Shown: in pieces, positions 1 to 12,319 of the stretch
How positions within the stretch are numbered: the stretch's first letter is position 1
Layout: each line of letters begins with the position of its first letter
Source of the DNA: Pogostemon cablin
Taxonomy: Eukaryota > Streptophyta > Magnoliopsida > Lamiales > Lamiaceae
Reading direction: 5' to 3'
Assembly: GCA_023678885.1 (NCBI GenBank)
Contig: CM042966.1
Span: forward strand, 27,418,028-27,482,027
Length of the DNA stretch: 64,000 bases
Notes under the pieces: generated by a model
The model's database searches: none
What the model was told of the DNA's origin: nothing
What the model saw: the letters and a program-made list of their open reading frames with translations, nothing else
Program-made: the position numbers and the translations under genes

Positions 1-1490
1 CAAGTGCATGCGTAACCATAAGCTTACCCATTGTCTCAACTCTCCTTTTACTTGTAGCTAGCAAATCATGGATCAAAAATGTCTTTTACTTGGTTGTAAT
101 GTAGGCTCTTTGGAAAAGGTAGGAAGTATATGGATAAGTGACTCAAAACTCAGATCGATCAAGCGGCCGTCTCTCTCAATCTTTATTTTTTCCTCATCAC
201 CTTCTATTCAAGCTCAACACTCATCAAACTCTCCCATATTTCTCCTTCAAGCATAACATATTTTTCTTTTTCAACTTTTTCTAGCTCTTCAACTCCATCG
301 CTCTCCTTTCTTCACCCTTTTTTTTCTTCTTTTCTTCAAGGTACTACTTTCGGGCACTACCTCTCACATCCTCCATAGGGTACTAGATTTAAGCAATACC
401 CTAGGGTGTTTGTTTTCATGGAGTACTAAATTTGAGCACTACTCCAAGAATTTTCCTTTTCATCCTTAAGATTCCTCCTTCATCATCTCTCAAATCACCA
501 CTCTCTTCAATTAAGCTTTATTGGCTATCAAAAGAATGTATTTAAAAAGGCTCAAATGGGCTGACAAGGGATTTAATGAATTTAGGTAAAATATATGAGA
601 AAAGATAAGTTATTCAAAGATGGCTTAATATCATTTCCATAATCCGCTAGACTAATCTCGAATATTCAAGGAAACTCAAGGCAAGTTCTAGAATACACGC
701 ACAAGAACGATACTCACCAGAAAAGAAATATCATGTGATTATGTAACATGATCAACGAGGCTCAAAATCTCACATGGGTTTTTAACAAGTAACAGAGCAC
801 TTATCAAGGTAAGAAATATCTCATAAGTACACATAGAACGTCATACCACAATATAATTCAAGTACACTTCCTTTATCAATTTCAAAAGCATATGAATTTT
901 AGGTACCAAGATCTCAATCCTTCCACTCCTACTAATTAAAAGCACACATAAAAATTAGAATAAGAAAATGAGGGCATCTGATTTCTCCTTCAAAGTATGC
1001 ACGAGCTCCTCGAGTTGTTCAACTCGATCATGTCAAGCCTCAGTTTACCTGTTTCTATCATCAAAACTCAACATACCTCATCATCACATGATTCATAAAT
1101 AATAATATAAGAGAACTATAAGAAAGACTGAATTGACTATCTAATTGACTCCACACACTAAAAACACCAACACAACACACTAAACATTAGGTAAGTTGCA
1201 AAAAATCGATATACCAACACTGGCTAAAGTATCAATATGCCGCAAAAAATTAACCCCCTAACAAACAAACAACCAACAAAAGAAAAAATTATACCATCGG
1301 TGCTCATAAGATGAGGTAAGTACATCACACCCTCCAAAAATTAATAAAAACGTAAGTCGAAACTAAGTTTGAAAAGAGATGTAATTGCCAAAACGTGAGC
1401 ACTTCAAATATAATAACTCCTCACTCACACAAAAGAAATACGAAAGCAATAAAATAGAAGGGACAAGCCCCCAACAGGTGCTCATGTTTA
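1..1490. other. No gene recognised; probably decayed retroelement sequence
   Basis: I see no convincing coding sequence on either strand. The stretch lies downstream (minus-strand sense) of the gag/protease remnant of an Athila/Tat-like element, so it is probably its degraded 3' part, but no RT or integrase motif could be read. A small imperfect tandem repeat at about 341-450 has three units of about 40 bp, each opening TACTAnnTTT and continuing into a GCAnTACnC-like core. Confidence 0.4.
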
Positions 1491-1699
1491 ACGTTGGAGA
1501 ATCGCGACGGATGTAACCTTTTTGAACTACTGGATCAGAGGACGATTTTCTCGCATCCTCACCTTCAAGTACTTTCTTTCCCTTTTCTTGTCTACACTCA
1601 ACACCTCACCTTTCTTGATCACAAGTATATGATCCTTGAAATTTCCTTCCTCTCATGGCTGTCTAGACACCTCCTTGTCAATCTTCCATTCAAATTCAG

Positions 1700-1880
1700 A
1701 ATCATCTTTCTTGTTAAAATCAAGATTAAACAAGTTAGAAACCACATAATGCTCTTGCACAATTGAGTCTCCATGGGCATCTTCATTACTTGATCAAGAG
1801 AGAAAACCACATTTTCATTATCTATCTGCAGTCTAAGCTTCTTGGCTCTCAACCTCTTTGTTCTTTCCCACTTCTCAACT
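1700..1880 (-). pseudogene. Protease C-terminal remnant of Athila/Tat-like gypsy element
   Basis: The minus-strand reading contains KKLRLQIDNENVVFSLDQVM followed by KMPMET. This resembles the stretch just after the aspartic-protease core in Athila/Tat pol, where a (G)KLTLRV..E.V.F-like segment precedes RT. The protease core with its DTG/DLG-like motif is absent: gag C-terminal sequence joins this segment directly, so an internal deletion removed the zinc-knuckle and catalytic protease region. The family call rests on pattern recognition of a short segment. Confidence 0.45.
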
Positions 1881-1959
1881 ATAAGCTCAGTTTTCTGCTC
1901 ATGTGATGGTATTGGAGTGTTCTGAACAGCAGGTGTAGTATTCAGTATCGAAACGGGAG

Positions 1960-2275
1960 GTGCGTGAAGCTGTTCGACTACTGTTCGACCAAAGTGGTCT
2001 GGTCAAACAATAGTGGTGTGGTCGAACGAAGGCTCTGTAAACTGGTTCCGTTCATTCAGCTCTTGTTCGACCATCGTTCGACCAGAATGGTCTGGTCGAA
2101 TGAGGATCCTAAATCTGAACGTGATCCTCCTTCTCCACAGGTGCTTGTTCGACCATGGTTCGATCAGATTTGGCGGGACATAAAATAGAGCATCGGGATT
2201 CTGTTTTTTCGAAAGCTATTCGATCTTAGTTCGACTATCAGATCTAGTCGAACGAGGTGGTGCTGGTCAAATAGT
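1960..2275. repeat. Cluster of TTCGACCA/TGGTCGAA palindromic motifs in the gag end
   Basis: TTCGACCA and its complement TGGTCGAA, with one-base variants, recur about ten times in 300 bp, often as facing pairs able to form short hairpins. The same motif is clustered again inside the LTR of the same element (about 4796-4935). A single copy lies near 17869. Confidence 0.7.
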
Positions 2276-3312
2276 GCTACTTTTTCATTATTTTCGCTCA
2301 CCGGTTTCATCGGAACTTCGTACTGCGTCCCGTACCTCAATGTGATAGCATTATTCTCCAATATTTGTGTCAATTGATTCACGTTCCCAGCTATCTGCCC
2401 CATAATCGAAGTCATGTCCTTCAACTACTTAGATAAATCTGCATGATCAACATTCATGGTATTCTCAATACGATCAACCCTTGCATTATTCTTAGCCATG
2501 TATCGATTGAAGGTAACTTCAACACACTTCACTTCTTGCTGCTTCGTACTAGGCCCTCTTTGTATCAACTCTGTAATCTGCTTCTACTAGGACTCTAGTA
2601 GCTTGCTGATATTAGCTAGACTAGAGACGATCTCATCATCCCTATTCGGCTTCACCAATTGATGTTCAACATGTGCCACCTTACCTAGTACATATGATCC
2701 TCTTACTCTTTCCGTAGGCTAGTCACATGAATTCATAGAGATGTCTTCAAATAACTTTTCTACTTCAAGTGCTGTCTTAGATAACAGCGCTCCTCCTGAT
2801 GATGCATCAATAAGAACATGCGACTCACAATCCAATCCATAGTAGAAGATGTTTATGTACTCAGCTTTAGACATTCCATGATGTGGGCACCACCTGAGCA
2901 TGTCTTTGAACCTATCCCATGCCTCATGAAATTTCTCACCCTAATTCATAACAGATTGGGTAATCTCTTACTTCATTTTGAAAATCTTTGAGGGTGACAT
3001 GTATCTCTCCAAGAACTTCTGCTGCAGTTGGTCCCATGTAGTGCAATCTGCGGCATCAAGAGTTTCATACCAATCTTCTACTCTATCAACTAAAGAGAAC
3101 TTGAATAGCGCGATCCGTCTAGCATGATCATTAGCTCCAGACCCTTTTGAGTGTTTGCATAACCAAGAAATCTTTGGAGATGCTGATATGAATCTTCAAA
3201 GCAACCTCCAGAAAAAGGGATTCTTCTCTACCATGTTAATAAGAGTGGGATGTATCTCAAAATCATCATCTTCCCCCCTTGCTCCTATCAACCCCATGTT
3301 GCCAATCCCATA
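2160..3312 (-). pseudogene. Athila/Tat-type Ty3-gypsy gag remnant
   Basis: Read right to left, conceptual translation gives an N-terminal DFEIHPTLINMV-like segment, then WDQLQQKFLERYMSPSK, GEKFHEAWDRFKDMLRWCPH, an FYYGLD segment and a DASSGGALLSKT segment. The W(D/E).FK.LLR.CPHHG, FY.GL and D(A/S).(S/A)GG order is the signature of Athila/Tat-lineage gag, the capsid protein that packages the RNA intermediate. Several stops and frameshifts break it and it fuses into the protease remnant, so it is not functional. Orientation matches the PBS and LTR just to the right. Confidence 0.8.
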
Positions 3313-3517
3313 GTTCGTGAAAATTTTACGTATGGCAACATTATCCGAATTCTTCCTTACTCAGGTCATGTTTAGCTCAATGTGTTATTCCTTCTTTCCT
3401 TCCTCTCATTTTTCTAGTGCACAAGTACCAAAGAAAAATTTAAGATTAGATAGAAATAAATAATTACAAATAAAAGTCTTAATCAAACTAAAAATAATAA
3501 ATTAATAATAACAGCCA

Positions 3518-3536
3518 TCCCTGGCAACGGCGCCAA
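3518..3536 (-). other. Primer-binding site, tRNA-Asp type
   Basis: On the minus strand the bases read TTGGCGCCGTTGCCAGGGA, close to the TGGCGCCGTTGCCGGGGA-type site that Athila-like elements use to prime reverse transcription from tRNA-Asp. It lies 5 bases past the LTR end, as expected, and fixes the element's orientation. Confidence 0.85.
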
Positions 3537-3541
3537 GAACT

Positions 3542-5413
3542 TGATGCGCGTTTTTTTTTTGCACACAAAATTAATCCCAAGTATTAAGAATATCAGTTGC
3601 AGCTTAAGCAAGCGACCAAGTGAATTATCGAACCCAAAGAACGGCGTATTATCAATTTAATTATTTACTAAATTAATTATGACAAGATGGCAATAAGATT
3701 TGAAAATTTATTGTAAAATACTGAACAATTAATTAAAATAGCAAATAAAAAAATTAAAGCACTAGAAGAATACGAAAGTTGATCAAGTAGGAAAATAGGT
3801 AGATCTAGAATCATCTAGTTTCACTCATTAATCTCCCTTTCTTGTATCAATGTCCGACTCTATCTAGTGGAATATTGACGTATCACTAAACCATGCAAAT
3901 CTACTCTATAGACATAAGTAAATAAGCGTGTAACAGGTGTGAATAACCTTGGACCAAAGACATAATTTCACCCCCCCTTTATAGATACTATCAATATAAA
4001 TTATTTTCCATGTCTAGAATCTAACCCGATATGATCTCCATTTATAGGTATTATAAAATTACCTTATTTATCCTACTTACTAACCCGAATTCAATTCAAT
4101 TAATAAACATTCATGTATGACAGTTCTAAAGAAATTTCGGAATCCCTCACTTAGAATCATAATATGGAATCCTGATCAGCGGTGAACGCACTCAATCTAC
4201 AATCAAAATATATATTTAGACTCTATATAACAGTTGAAGATGCACAAAACGACCGTGAATATAGATTAAGAAAGCACAATCATATATAAAATCAATCCAT
4301 AAGTAATGTTGTATGGAGGACACACAAGAGAGTTTAATTAATTCATAAAACCTTCATAAACCCTAGATCTACCAAAATGGTTCCAGCCCATGATGTTGCG
4401 AAGAACAATCATGGGGGTTGGATAGATCTTACCCATATGTCTAAAAAATACAAGATAAATTAGGAAACAAATAAAATTCTAGATGTGTGAGTCGTCGCGT
4501 CCTTCTCCGTCTTGAATCCTCCTCTTGGTTCTCTTCTTGATTCCACAGACGAATCTTTAAAGTGATGGATGGATGGAGGAAAAAATGTGGATGATAGTTG
4601 GGGTGATCCCCCCTTATTGGGTGTAGTATTGTGTTGTGGTTCTCTCCAATCAATTCAATCTCAATGATATGATCTACATTCTCTTTTATACTTGTAAGCT
4701 CTCCTTATGGACCTTTGATGGGCTTATAGTTGAGACATACGTCAAATTTGGCTAAGGAAACCCGAAATTACCAAAAATATCATAAGGGCATTTCTGTTCG
4801 ACCAAACCTTCCTTGGTCGAGCAACTCCTCCTGGTCGAACAACCTTTTTGTAAGTTTTTGACATTTTATTAGACCAGACTTCTCCCGTTCGACCTGATTT
4901 CTGCTGGTCGAACGGACTTCATTGGTTGAGCAAGCTTGCACAGTCTCACCGTTTCGTGCATAACTTCCACATCCGATCTCCAATTTGAGTAATTTTTGCA
5001 CTCACGCGATCCTATCTTCCTTAGATTTCTATCCTTATAAAGAACTCCCAGAAACTCTTATATTTGAAGGAATAAAAAGTCATGCAAAGTAGAACAGCTT
5101 GCGCGACATCACTACATTGATCATAACTTTCTCGTTTGGAATCCGATTGGGGAGTACTTTATGCCAAAATGACCCTCTCTTCTGTGGCTTTATAATCTAA
5201 CCATATATCACATATCCACTTCAAAGCTCTACACGAACATAGAAAAATTACACAAGTTGGACGTGCGTTTTTCAGCATCTTGCACTATTTGCACCTTTAC
5301 TCCAACTTGGCACTTTTGATCATTTTTCCACCTAAAACTCCTTAAGTGCACATTTTTCTCAAATATATTGATTATAAGACACTTGTGCTAATATATAACA
5401 ATAATTCTCATCA
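3542..5413 (-). repeat. LTR of the Athila/Tat-like element (5' LTR, minus strand)
   Basis: Minus-strand reading starts TGATGAGAAT and ends CGCGCATCA, giving matched TGATG/CATCA termini around 1872 bp. The right edge abuts copia coding sequence and the left edge abuts the PBS. A partner LTR is not in the window, so the start is inferred from terminus structure and the abrupt change to copia sequence. The LTR holds a second cluster of TTCGACCA motifs. No coding sequence was recognised. Confidence 0.7.
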
Positions 5414-7053
5414 AGCAGGTGTTAAATTGGACACTAAAATACGCTTATTTTCACTCTCAACATCCATCCACCACTTTGGACAAAAGACTTTATCCTTGTT
5501 ATGTGTATCTTGATAAAGAGCATTCGTTATACAAGCACGCAGCAAAGGAAGATGTGTGGGTTAAAGCTATGGATGTTGAATTAGAAGCTTTAGAAAATAA
5601 TCAGACTTGGTTGTTAACTGACTTGCCTCCAGGGAAGGATGCTATAGGTTGCAAGTGTGTATATAAAATTAAAAGGAAGCAAGATGGGACTATAGACAGG
5701 TATAAGGCGAGGCTTTTGGCAAAGGGCTATACTCAACAAGAAGGTGTAGATTTCTTTAAGGTTTTTTCTCCTGTGGTTAAGATGGTTACAGTTCGCCTCA
5801 TTTTTTCCATTGCTTCCATGAATGGTTGGGATCTCTATAAACTAGATGTGAACAATGCATTTTTGCATTGGCACCTCTCTGAAGAAGTTTACATAGCACC
5901 TCCACCTGGCTATACAAAAGCTCAACCGGGGCAGGTGTGTAAGTTGATCAAGAGCCTTTATGGCCTGAAGCAAGCCTCCAGAGAATGGAATATTGAGTTA
6001 ACTTTGAAACTCAAAATGTTTGGTTTGGTTCAATCTCCCCATGATCACTGCTTGTTTACTATGCATAGAAATGGTCTCTTTTTGGCTATGTTGGTATATG
6101 TGGATGACATTTTAATAACAGGTTCTGATGTTGTGATGATTGAGCCACTTAAACTCTTTATTCATTAGGCTTTCACTATCAAAGATCTTGGGTTAGCTAA
6201 ATATTTTTTAAGGGTTGAGATTTTGAGATATACAGATGGTGTCTTTCTTTGCCAAAGAAAATATGTTCTAGATATTTTAACTGATACACATATGTTTGAT
6301 TGTAAGCCTATTGTCACACCACTTCCCTCTGGCCTTCATCTTCACTCTACTGATGGTTCTCTTCTTGATAGTCCTGATCAGTATAGGAGGCTGGTAGGAC
6401 GTCTTCTCTATCTCAGTATGACCCGACCAGATATCACATATTGTGTTCAACAATTAAGCCAGTTTGTAATAGCTCCAACATCTACACATTGGAATTCCGC
6501 TCTACATGTCCTTCGTTATTTGAAAGCTGCATCTTCTCTTGGTTTATTCTATCCTTCGCGGTGTACTGCTACTTTGGAAGCATATTGTGATGCTAATTGG
6601 GCAGCTTATAAGGATAGTAGATGATCTATCACGGGTTATTCTTTCTTTCTTGACAACTCTTTGGTTTCTTTTAAAAGCAAAAAATAATCCATTGTTTCTC
6701 GATCTTCCGCTGAGGCAGAGTATAGAGCCCTTGGTACCACCGTCTGTGAATTACAATGGATTCATTATCTTCTTTAGGACTTACAGATGTCTATTCCTCT
6801 TTACTGTGACAATCGTGCAGCTCTTCACATCACTGCCAATCCGGTTTTTCATGAACATACCAAGAATTTAGAGATCGATTGCCATTTGGTTCGTGATAAA
6901 TACAAAGAGGGTTTCATCAACCCCTATTTCGTTTCTTCCTCTCTACAAGTTGCTGATGGTTTTACCAAAATTTTGGGTGGTCCATAGTTTGCTACCTTTG
7001 TTCGCAACTTGGAAATGACGATATTTCCTCATTCTCCACCTTGAGGAGGGGTA
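5414..7053 (+). pseudogene. Ty1/copia reverse transcriptase-RNase H, 5'-truncated
   Basis: One reading frame from about 5419 to 6987 encodes the copia RT and RNase H. The RT shows VYKIKRKQDGTIDRYKARL, FSPVVK, LDVNNAFLH, KSLYGLKQASR and the catalytic LVYVDDI. RNase H follows with DANWA and SRSSAEAEYRAL, and the tail reads YCDNRAALHI. Gag, protease and integrase are missing because the gypsy LTR directly abuts the left end. Four in-frame stops interrupt it, near 6166, 6622, 6685 and 6776, without frameshifts. Each is explicable as a C-to-T change in a CAR or CGA codon, consistent with decay of methylated DNA. It is inactive. Confidence 0.9.
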
Positions 7054-7285
7054 TTGGGAGTACACGTGTGTAGCAGTGCCATGCATCTTCATGCAGCAGA
7101 TTACTTCACCTTGCTTAGCTGTCACTTATACCAGCTGTATGGAGGTGGTTATTGTTTTTATTAGATGCTAGCTCACCTGCAAATTATTCTATAAATAGTT
7201 GTACATTTTCTTTGTTCATTCATGTGATAGTAATACAAAATATCTTCTCATCGTTCATATATGGTGTTCTGTTCTATCTTCATCA
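7054..7285 (+). repeat. Putative 3' LTR of the truncated copia element
   Basis: A purine-rich TTGAGGAGGGG tract after the RNase H stop fits a polypurine tract. The next bases begin TGGGAGTACACG, a TATAAATAG box lies near 7191, and a CATCA end is plausible at 7281-7285. Without a second LTR or a target-site duplication both limits are estimates. Confidence 0.45.
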
Positions 7286-8202
7286 GAGAGTTTGTCTATT
7301 TTGTTGCAGGGTTTTGAAAGAGAGGAAGAATATTGAGTAGAGTCGTTTTCGAATGGTTTTCTTGGATTTGGTTTCTATAACGTCAGGGAGTGATCTCAGG
7401 TTGCAAGAGCCAGATGATGGAAAAAACCACAGATTTTCAGCATCAACTCATGGCTATCCATGGCTCCGATTAATTTCAGAATGCTTCAATTCCTTTTTAT
7501 ATGCTACTGGTTGTTTCTATTTCCTGAAATACTTTTATCCAAGTTTATAGAAGAGGATTTGAGTAAAATAGCTACAATGTCAAAGATGGAGTATGTTTAA
7601 TAAAATATATATTATATGTTTTTAAATTATATTGGGGTATATTTAATAATATCGAGGGTGCGAATAGCACCACCTAATTGTCATTAGCTGGAAAGCAAAT
7701 TATGAAACTCGCTTATGGTTTAGAAGGTAACTTAATAGAGTACAAGTTTTGACCATTTCTAAATTATTTGCAGCAGTGATATTATAAATATCAAGTAATT
7801 AATTAAGGAAAATAAATTTTAATCCCTTCATCTGCAAAAATTTGTGTGAAAAAGACAAAAAATAATAATTGTACTTATGAAAATTGATATTCAATTAATA
7901 AAAAATATTATAAATTATTTCTTAAATAATTTATAATATAAATGAAAAGTGACAATTTAAAAAAAATTGATAAATAATAAAATATAAAATGGTTTCATAA
8001 TTAGATTTCATACAAGTGCGCACCAATTTTATCATAAAAAATGGAAACATCACACATATCCTATGACTTCAAAATACATTCAAATTAAATTATTATTATC
8101 ATATTACAAACAAAACATATTTTATAATTAATAATCACAAAACACACAAAACATATTTATACTTTATTTTAAGAAACATCACACGAATTCCCTATTCTTA
8201 TG
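7286..8202. other. Intergenic, no gene recognised
   Basis: A short open stretch at 7353-7550 (+) follows a TTTGTTGCAG that could be a splice acceptor, but its 65-residue translation resembles nothing I know. The rest is AT-rich with no coding signal. Confidence 0.4.
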
Positions 8203-8500
8203 AGAGAGATTCTCATGTGAGACGATTCATGCAAAACTTATAGTGAGATGGGTCGACTAGTTGTTAAAGTATGCTTACTATATAAGTAAATATTTAATTT
8301 ATAGTTAAAGTATGTTTATAATAAATCATACTATAACACTTTAAAAACACACTTTAATTTTATATTCACCATACTTTAAAATAACATATTTTAACAACAA
8401 ATTAACATACTTTGTCTATATAACAAGCATACTTTAACTACAAATCCACCCGTATCATAACCCGTCCCACGAAATTACCGTCTCACAAAAGATTTTGTCG
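8203..8500. mobile_element. Inverted-repeat MITE, GTGAGACG family
   Basis: The left end reads GTGAGACGATT and continues to TTAAAGTATGCTTACTATAT. The reverse complement of the right end reads GTGAGACGGTAATT and continues to TTAAAGTATGCTTGTTATAT. The arms are about 90 bp and imperfect. No transposase is present. Related sequences occur at 11023-11270 and 23759-24008. Confidence 0.65.
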
Positions 8501-8623
8501 ACCATTAAACTCTTATACATTTAGATGTGATTTAAGTAATGATGATTGTAATACATGAAATATATCCAAAAAAATAAAAATATGCATCCACATTCAATTC
8601 ATATATATTTATTAATATATATA

Positions 8624-9613
8624 TCTTAATATATATAATAAGAAATTAGTTTCCTTATATAAATTTTTCTAAAAACATATGTGTCATTTTCTGATACAAT
8701 GTAAATTTTTTGAAAACATATGTGTTAATTTTTTATTGGTTGAACATAATTTAATATCATTAAATGCTTAAAAATATTAATTAAATTATATACAAGAAAG
8801 TTCTTTAATTTAATCTTAATTTAAATGTAATTTAAGTTTTCAATTATTTATAAAAATAATATATACATATATAATTTTATTTAAATATTAATTAAATTTA
8901 AATTTAATTTATAGAGTATAAATTTTTAAGAAATTCAATTGGGCGAATAATTAAAAATTAGTTTGAATTTCTTAAAAATTAGTGATATTATTTAATTGAA
9001 TATTTTTCTTAATAATAATAATTATTATTATTATATTTAAAAAATATTTACTTTGTAATTACTATAAAAAAATAAAATAAAATAATTTAAGAATATAAAT
9101 AATTATTAATATTAAAAAAATCAAAATTCATTATAGAAATGTATTTCAAATTACATTGAAGAAATTATTAATACTTTTTTATCATTTATTTTCGAGTACA
9201 TAAATGTATATTTTAAATTATATTTCAATTACATACATAAGTAAAATAATTATATTTGCAAATAAATATATGTGTATTTTATTTTAAAAAAATAAAGATA
9301 TATTTAAGTTTGGACAGTACTTAAAAAGAAATGATACTATTTTTTATGAAAAATTATATTGCAAATAAATGGATTCTTAACTATAATATTTGATTTGAAC
9401 AATAAAAACCTATATCAATTTTTAAAATTATAAATGATTCAAGATTAAATATGACTATTAATAAATAATATAAATTAAAATAAATAATACTACTTACTTT
9501 ATAAGAATAATACATATTATATTATCTATAATAACATAATTATTATTATAATTTTTTTAATTTAATTTTTATAAATATTAAAAAATCCCGTGTAATCACG
9601 GGTCAACAAACTA

Positions 9614-9614
<1 letters not shown>
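8624..9614 (+). mobile_element. Non-autonomous Helitron, copy 1
   Basis: The 3' end is diagnostic: a perfect 6-bp-stem hairpin CCCGTGTAATCACGGG (9587-9602), 8 bases, then CTAG (9611-9614) followed by T, as expected for insertion between A and T. The proposed 5' end is TCTTAATATA preceded by A. The 991-bp interior is very AT-rich and codes for nothing. An inverted second copy at 37866-38788 defines the same 3' boundary independently. A (TA)n tract directly adjoins the 3' terminus in both copies. Confidence 0.75.
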
Positions 9615-9687
<73 letters not shown>

Positions 9688-9963
9688 TAAAAAATTATAC
9701 AATTTGTTAACGAATTTTTAATGAACTTTTATAAAAATATTGTTAGTTTTTTATTGAATAATTAATGACATGATTAATATGAAAATTAATATATTTATTT
9801 ATATATATATATATATATATTATAAAATTAAAATTAATATAGTTTGTTAAAGAAAAAACAAAAGTTAGGTGATTCATTTAAGAAATTAAATAGTGAAGTA
9901 AATAAATATGAGGATTGTATGAACTATAATTATATCCTTAAAATAAAAATTTCTCTAAATTTG

Positions 9964-10037
<74 letters not shown>

Positions 10038-10141
10038 TAAAAAATTATACAGTTTGTTAACGAATTTTTAATGAACTTTTATAAAAATATTGTTAGTTTT
10101 TTATTGAATAATTAATGACATGATTAATATGAAAATTAATA

Positions 10142-10207
<66 letters not shown>

Positions 10208-10350
10208 AATTAAAATTAATATAGTTTGTTAAAGAAAAAACAAAAGTTAGGTGATTCATTTAAGAAATTAAATAGTGAAGTAAATAAATATGAGGATTGT
10301 ATGAACTATAATTATATCCTTAAAATAAAAATTTCTCTAAATTTGAAATT
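9615..10350. repeat. Tandem duplication of a ~350-bp AT-rich unit with (TA)n tracts
   Basis: The block beginning TAATTAATAAAAAATTATAC at 9681 recurs at 10031 (period 350). Both copies run through the same sequence to CTCTAAATTTGAAAT. Dinucleotide (TA)n tracts separate and interrupt them at about 9615-9682, 9800-9821, 9967-10032 and 10147-10203. A 7-bp repeat (TTTGAAA) follows at 10341-10364. Non-coding. Confidence 0.85.
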
Positions 10351-10549
10351 TGAAATTTGAAATTTATACTATTAAATACAATTTTATAGATTATGCTTAC
10401 TTTTGATTTATTTGGTACGTTTCTTTGTCAATGAGTAACTATCTTTGTGAGTCACTAAGATTTCTTAAAAAGGACATTTTCATTTCGTAGAAGTACTGAT
10501 TTTCAAGTATTGCATAAATAAATCAAACGATAATGATTAATTATACAGT

Positions 10550-10877
10550 GCACCTTAAGATATGGTGCATCCACTTTCAAAAAATGTATACAAATATAAA
10601 CAAAAATATATACAATTATGAATAAAAATATATACAATTTAATTGTTAGATTTTTTAATGAAAAATTGAGTGTAAAAAGATATATAATTATTAAAAAACA
10701 TGTATACACTATTGAATAAAAAGTTATACACATATGGATGCTAATTTTTTAATGAAAAACTTAGTGTGGAAAAAGTATACAATTATTAAGAAACACGTAT
10801 ACAAAATAGAATAACATGTATACAAAATAAAATAAAAAGTTATACACATATGGGTACACTCTTACATCCGAGTGCAC
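10550..10877. mobile_element. Unclassified TIR element (MITE-like), GTGCAC ends
   Basis: The left end GTGCACCTTAAGATATGGTG pairs imperfectly with the reverse complement of the right end, GTGCACTCGGATGTAAGAGT. The interior holds a degenerate ~110-bp duplication marked by AAAAAGTTATACACATATGG. A diverged relative lies at about 38845-39020. I could not define a target-site duplication. Confidence 0.5.
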
Positions 10878-11022
10878 ATAATATCAGGTCAACGATAATA
10901 GATCAGCACCCCACAATTAATAACTCAATAATCTATAATTTTATAATTTTGTAGTTAATAATTAATGAATTTCGATTAGAATTTAATATTAGAGTAATAT
11001 ATATTGTCAGAGTATAATTTTT

Positions 11023-11270
11023 TGGACAAAGTCTCTTGTGAGACATTAGTTTTGTTAGATGATTTGTGAGACGTGTTAAAATATGTCTATTATATAGATA
11101 AAGTATATTTAATAATTGTTAAAGTATGTTTTCTAAATTATGATAGATGATGATTTAAAGTATGATTTTAGGGTGTTATAATATAATTTATTATTATCAT
11201 ACTTTAACTACAAATAAACATATTTTATTAAGGACAGTTTGTGTGAGACCTTTTCACGATAAGATCATTT
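11023..11270. mobile_element. Inverted-repeat MITE, GTGAGAC family, diverged
   Basis: The ends carry TTGTGAGACATTAG and, inverted, a GTGTGAGACC-type motif. The interior shares the TTAAAGTATG segments of the 8203-8500 element. Ends are approximate. Confidence 0.5.
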
Positions 11271-11718
11271 TATGTTTTTGTAATTAATTATTATTTTTTA
11301 TTAAAGATATTATTACTTTTCTTTTAAAATATTATCGCTCACAGCACCGTTATCATGACTTTTCATCAGTTGAGTAACACTATCACTATCAGATTATCTT
11401 CTTATCTGTCTCACTAAAGTCATTCCGTGAAACTGTCTCAAATAAGTTTTTGCCTAAAAAATGAACAGTCTTGAGTGAGATTTTCTTACGGTGAAACAAT
11501 TTTATGAATTCGTAATTAATTAATAATTTTTTATTAAAAATATTATTACTTTTTCTTTTAAATATTATAACTTTTAATTTATATTATAAATTATTTATAA
11601 AATAATTCAACGTAAAATTATTACTTTTCATTAATTAAAAAGCACTTTTCATTAAAAAAATATTATTACTTTTTATCTGTTTCATGAAATAATATTTATA
11701 AAACACTCTTACAAATAC

Positions 11719-11805
<87 letters not shown>

Positions 11806-12319
11806 GGTTCACACTATACATGCTCTATAAATTTTTAAACAAAATTTCTCTAAACTTGTATCCCAATTTATTTTCATGTTTTAATAACTTTCAAACGTTT
11901 GAACTTTTTCTATATCAGTTGATTAGTTTTGGTCGTTTTGAACATAGTTTCTCTGACCTGATTCTTATATTAGGTGAAGTTATTTTTCAGTTATAATTTT
12001 AGATTAATATAGGAAATAAATAGATTTATAACTAATTAATGACAATCTCCCGATAATTATTGCAAATTTTCAACGTTTTTCCGTAATAAATTGCAAGAAA
12101 ACGCCATTCAAACTTTAAAGAGAAACAAGAAACAGAATATTACGAAATCATTAATTAGATTCCAATAACGTGCCAAATTGCGATTCTCCTAATCCAAACG
12201 TGCCTCATTCGTAAAATATAAATAGTTTAAGGACCAAAATGAAATTACAAAAAAGTACAGAATATACCTCCAAAAGTAAAAACAGATGCTTATGAAGTTT
12301 AGAAAAAACTTATTTATTA
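11271..12319. other. Intergenic, AT-rich, with a long (TA)n tract
   Basis: No coding sequence is supported. A near-perfect (TA)n microsatellite occupies about 11723-11797. Fragments around 11450-11560 resemble the GTGAGAC MITE family but lack a clear second end. Confidence 0.5.

Noticed and set aside
9844..10071. Open frame with a long Tyr-Ile repeat
   Set aside because: Encoded by the (TA)n microsatellite.
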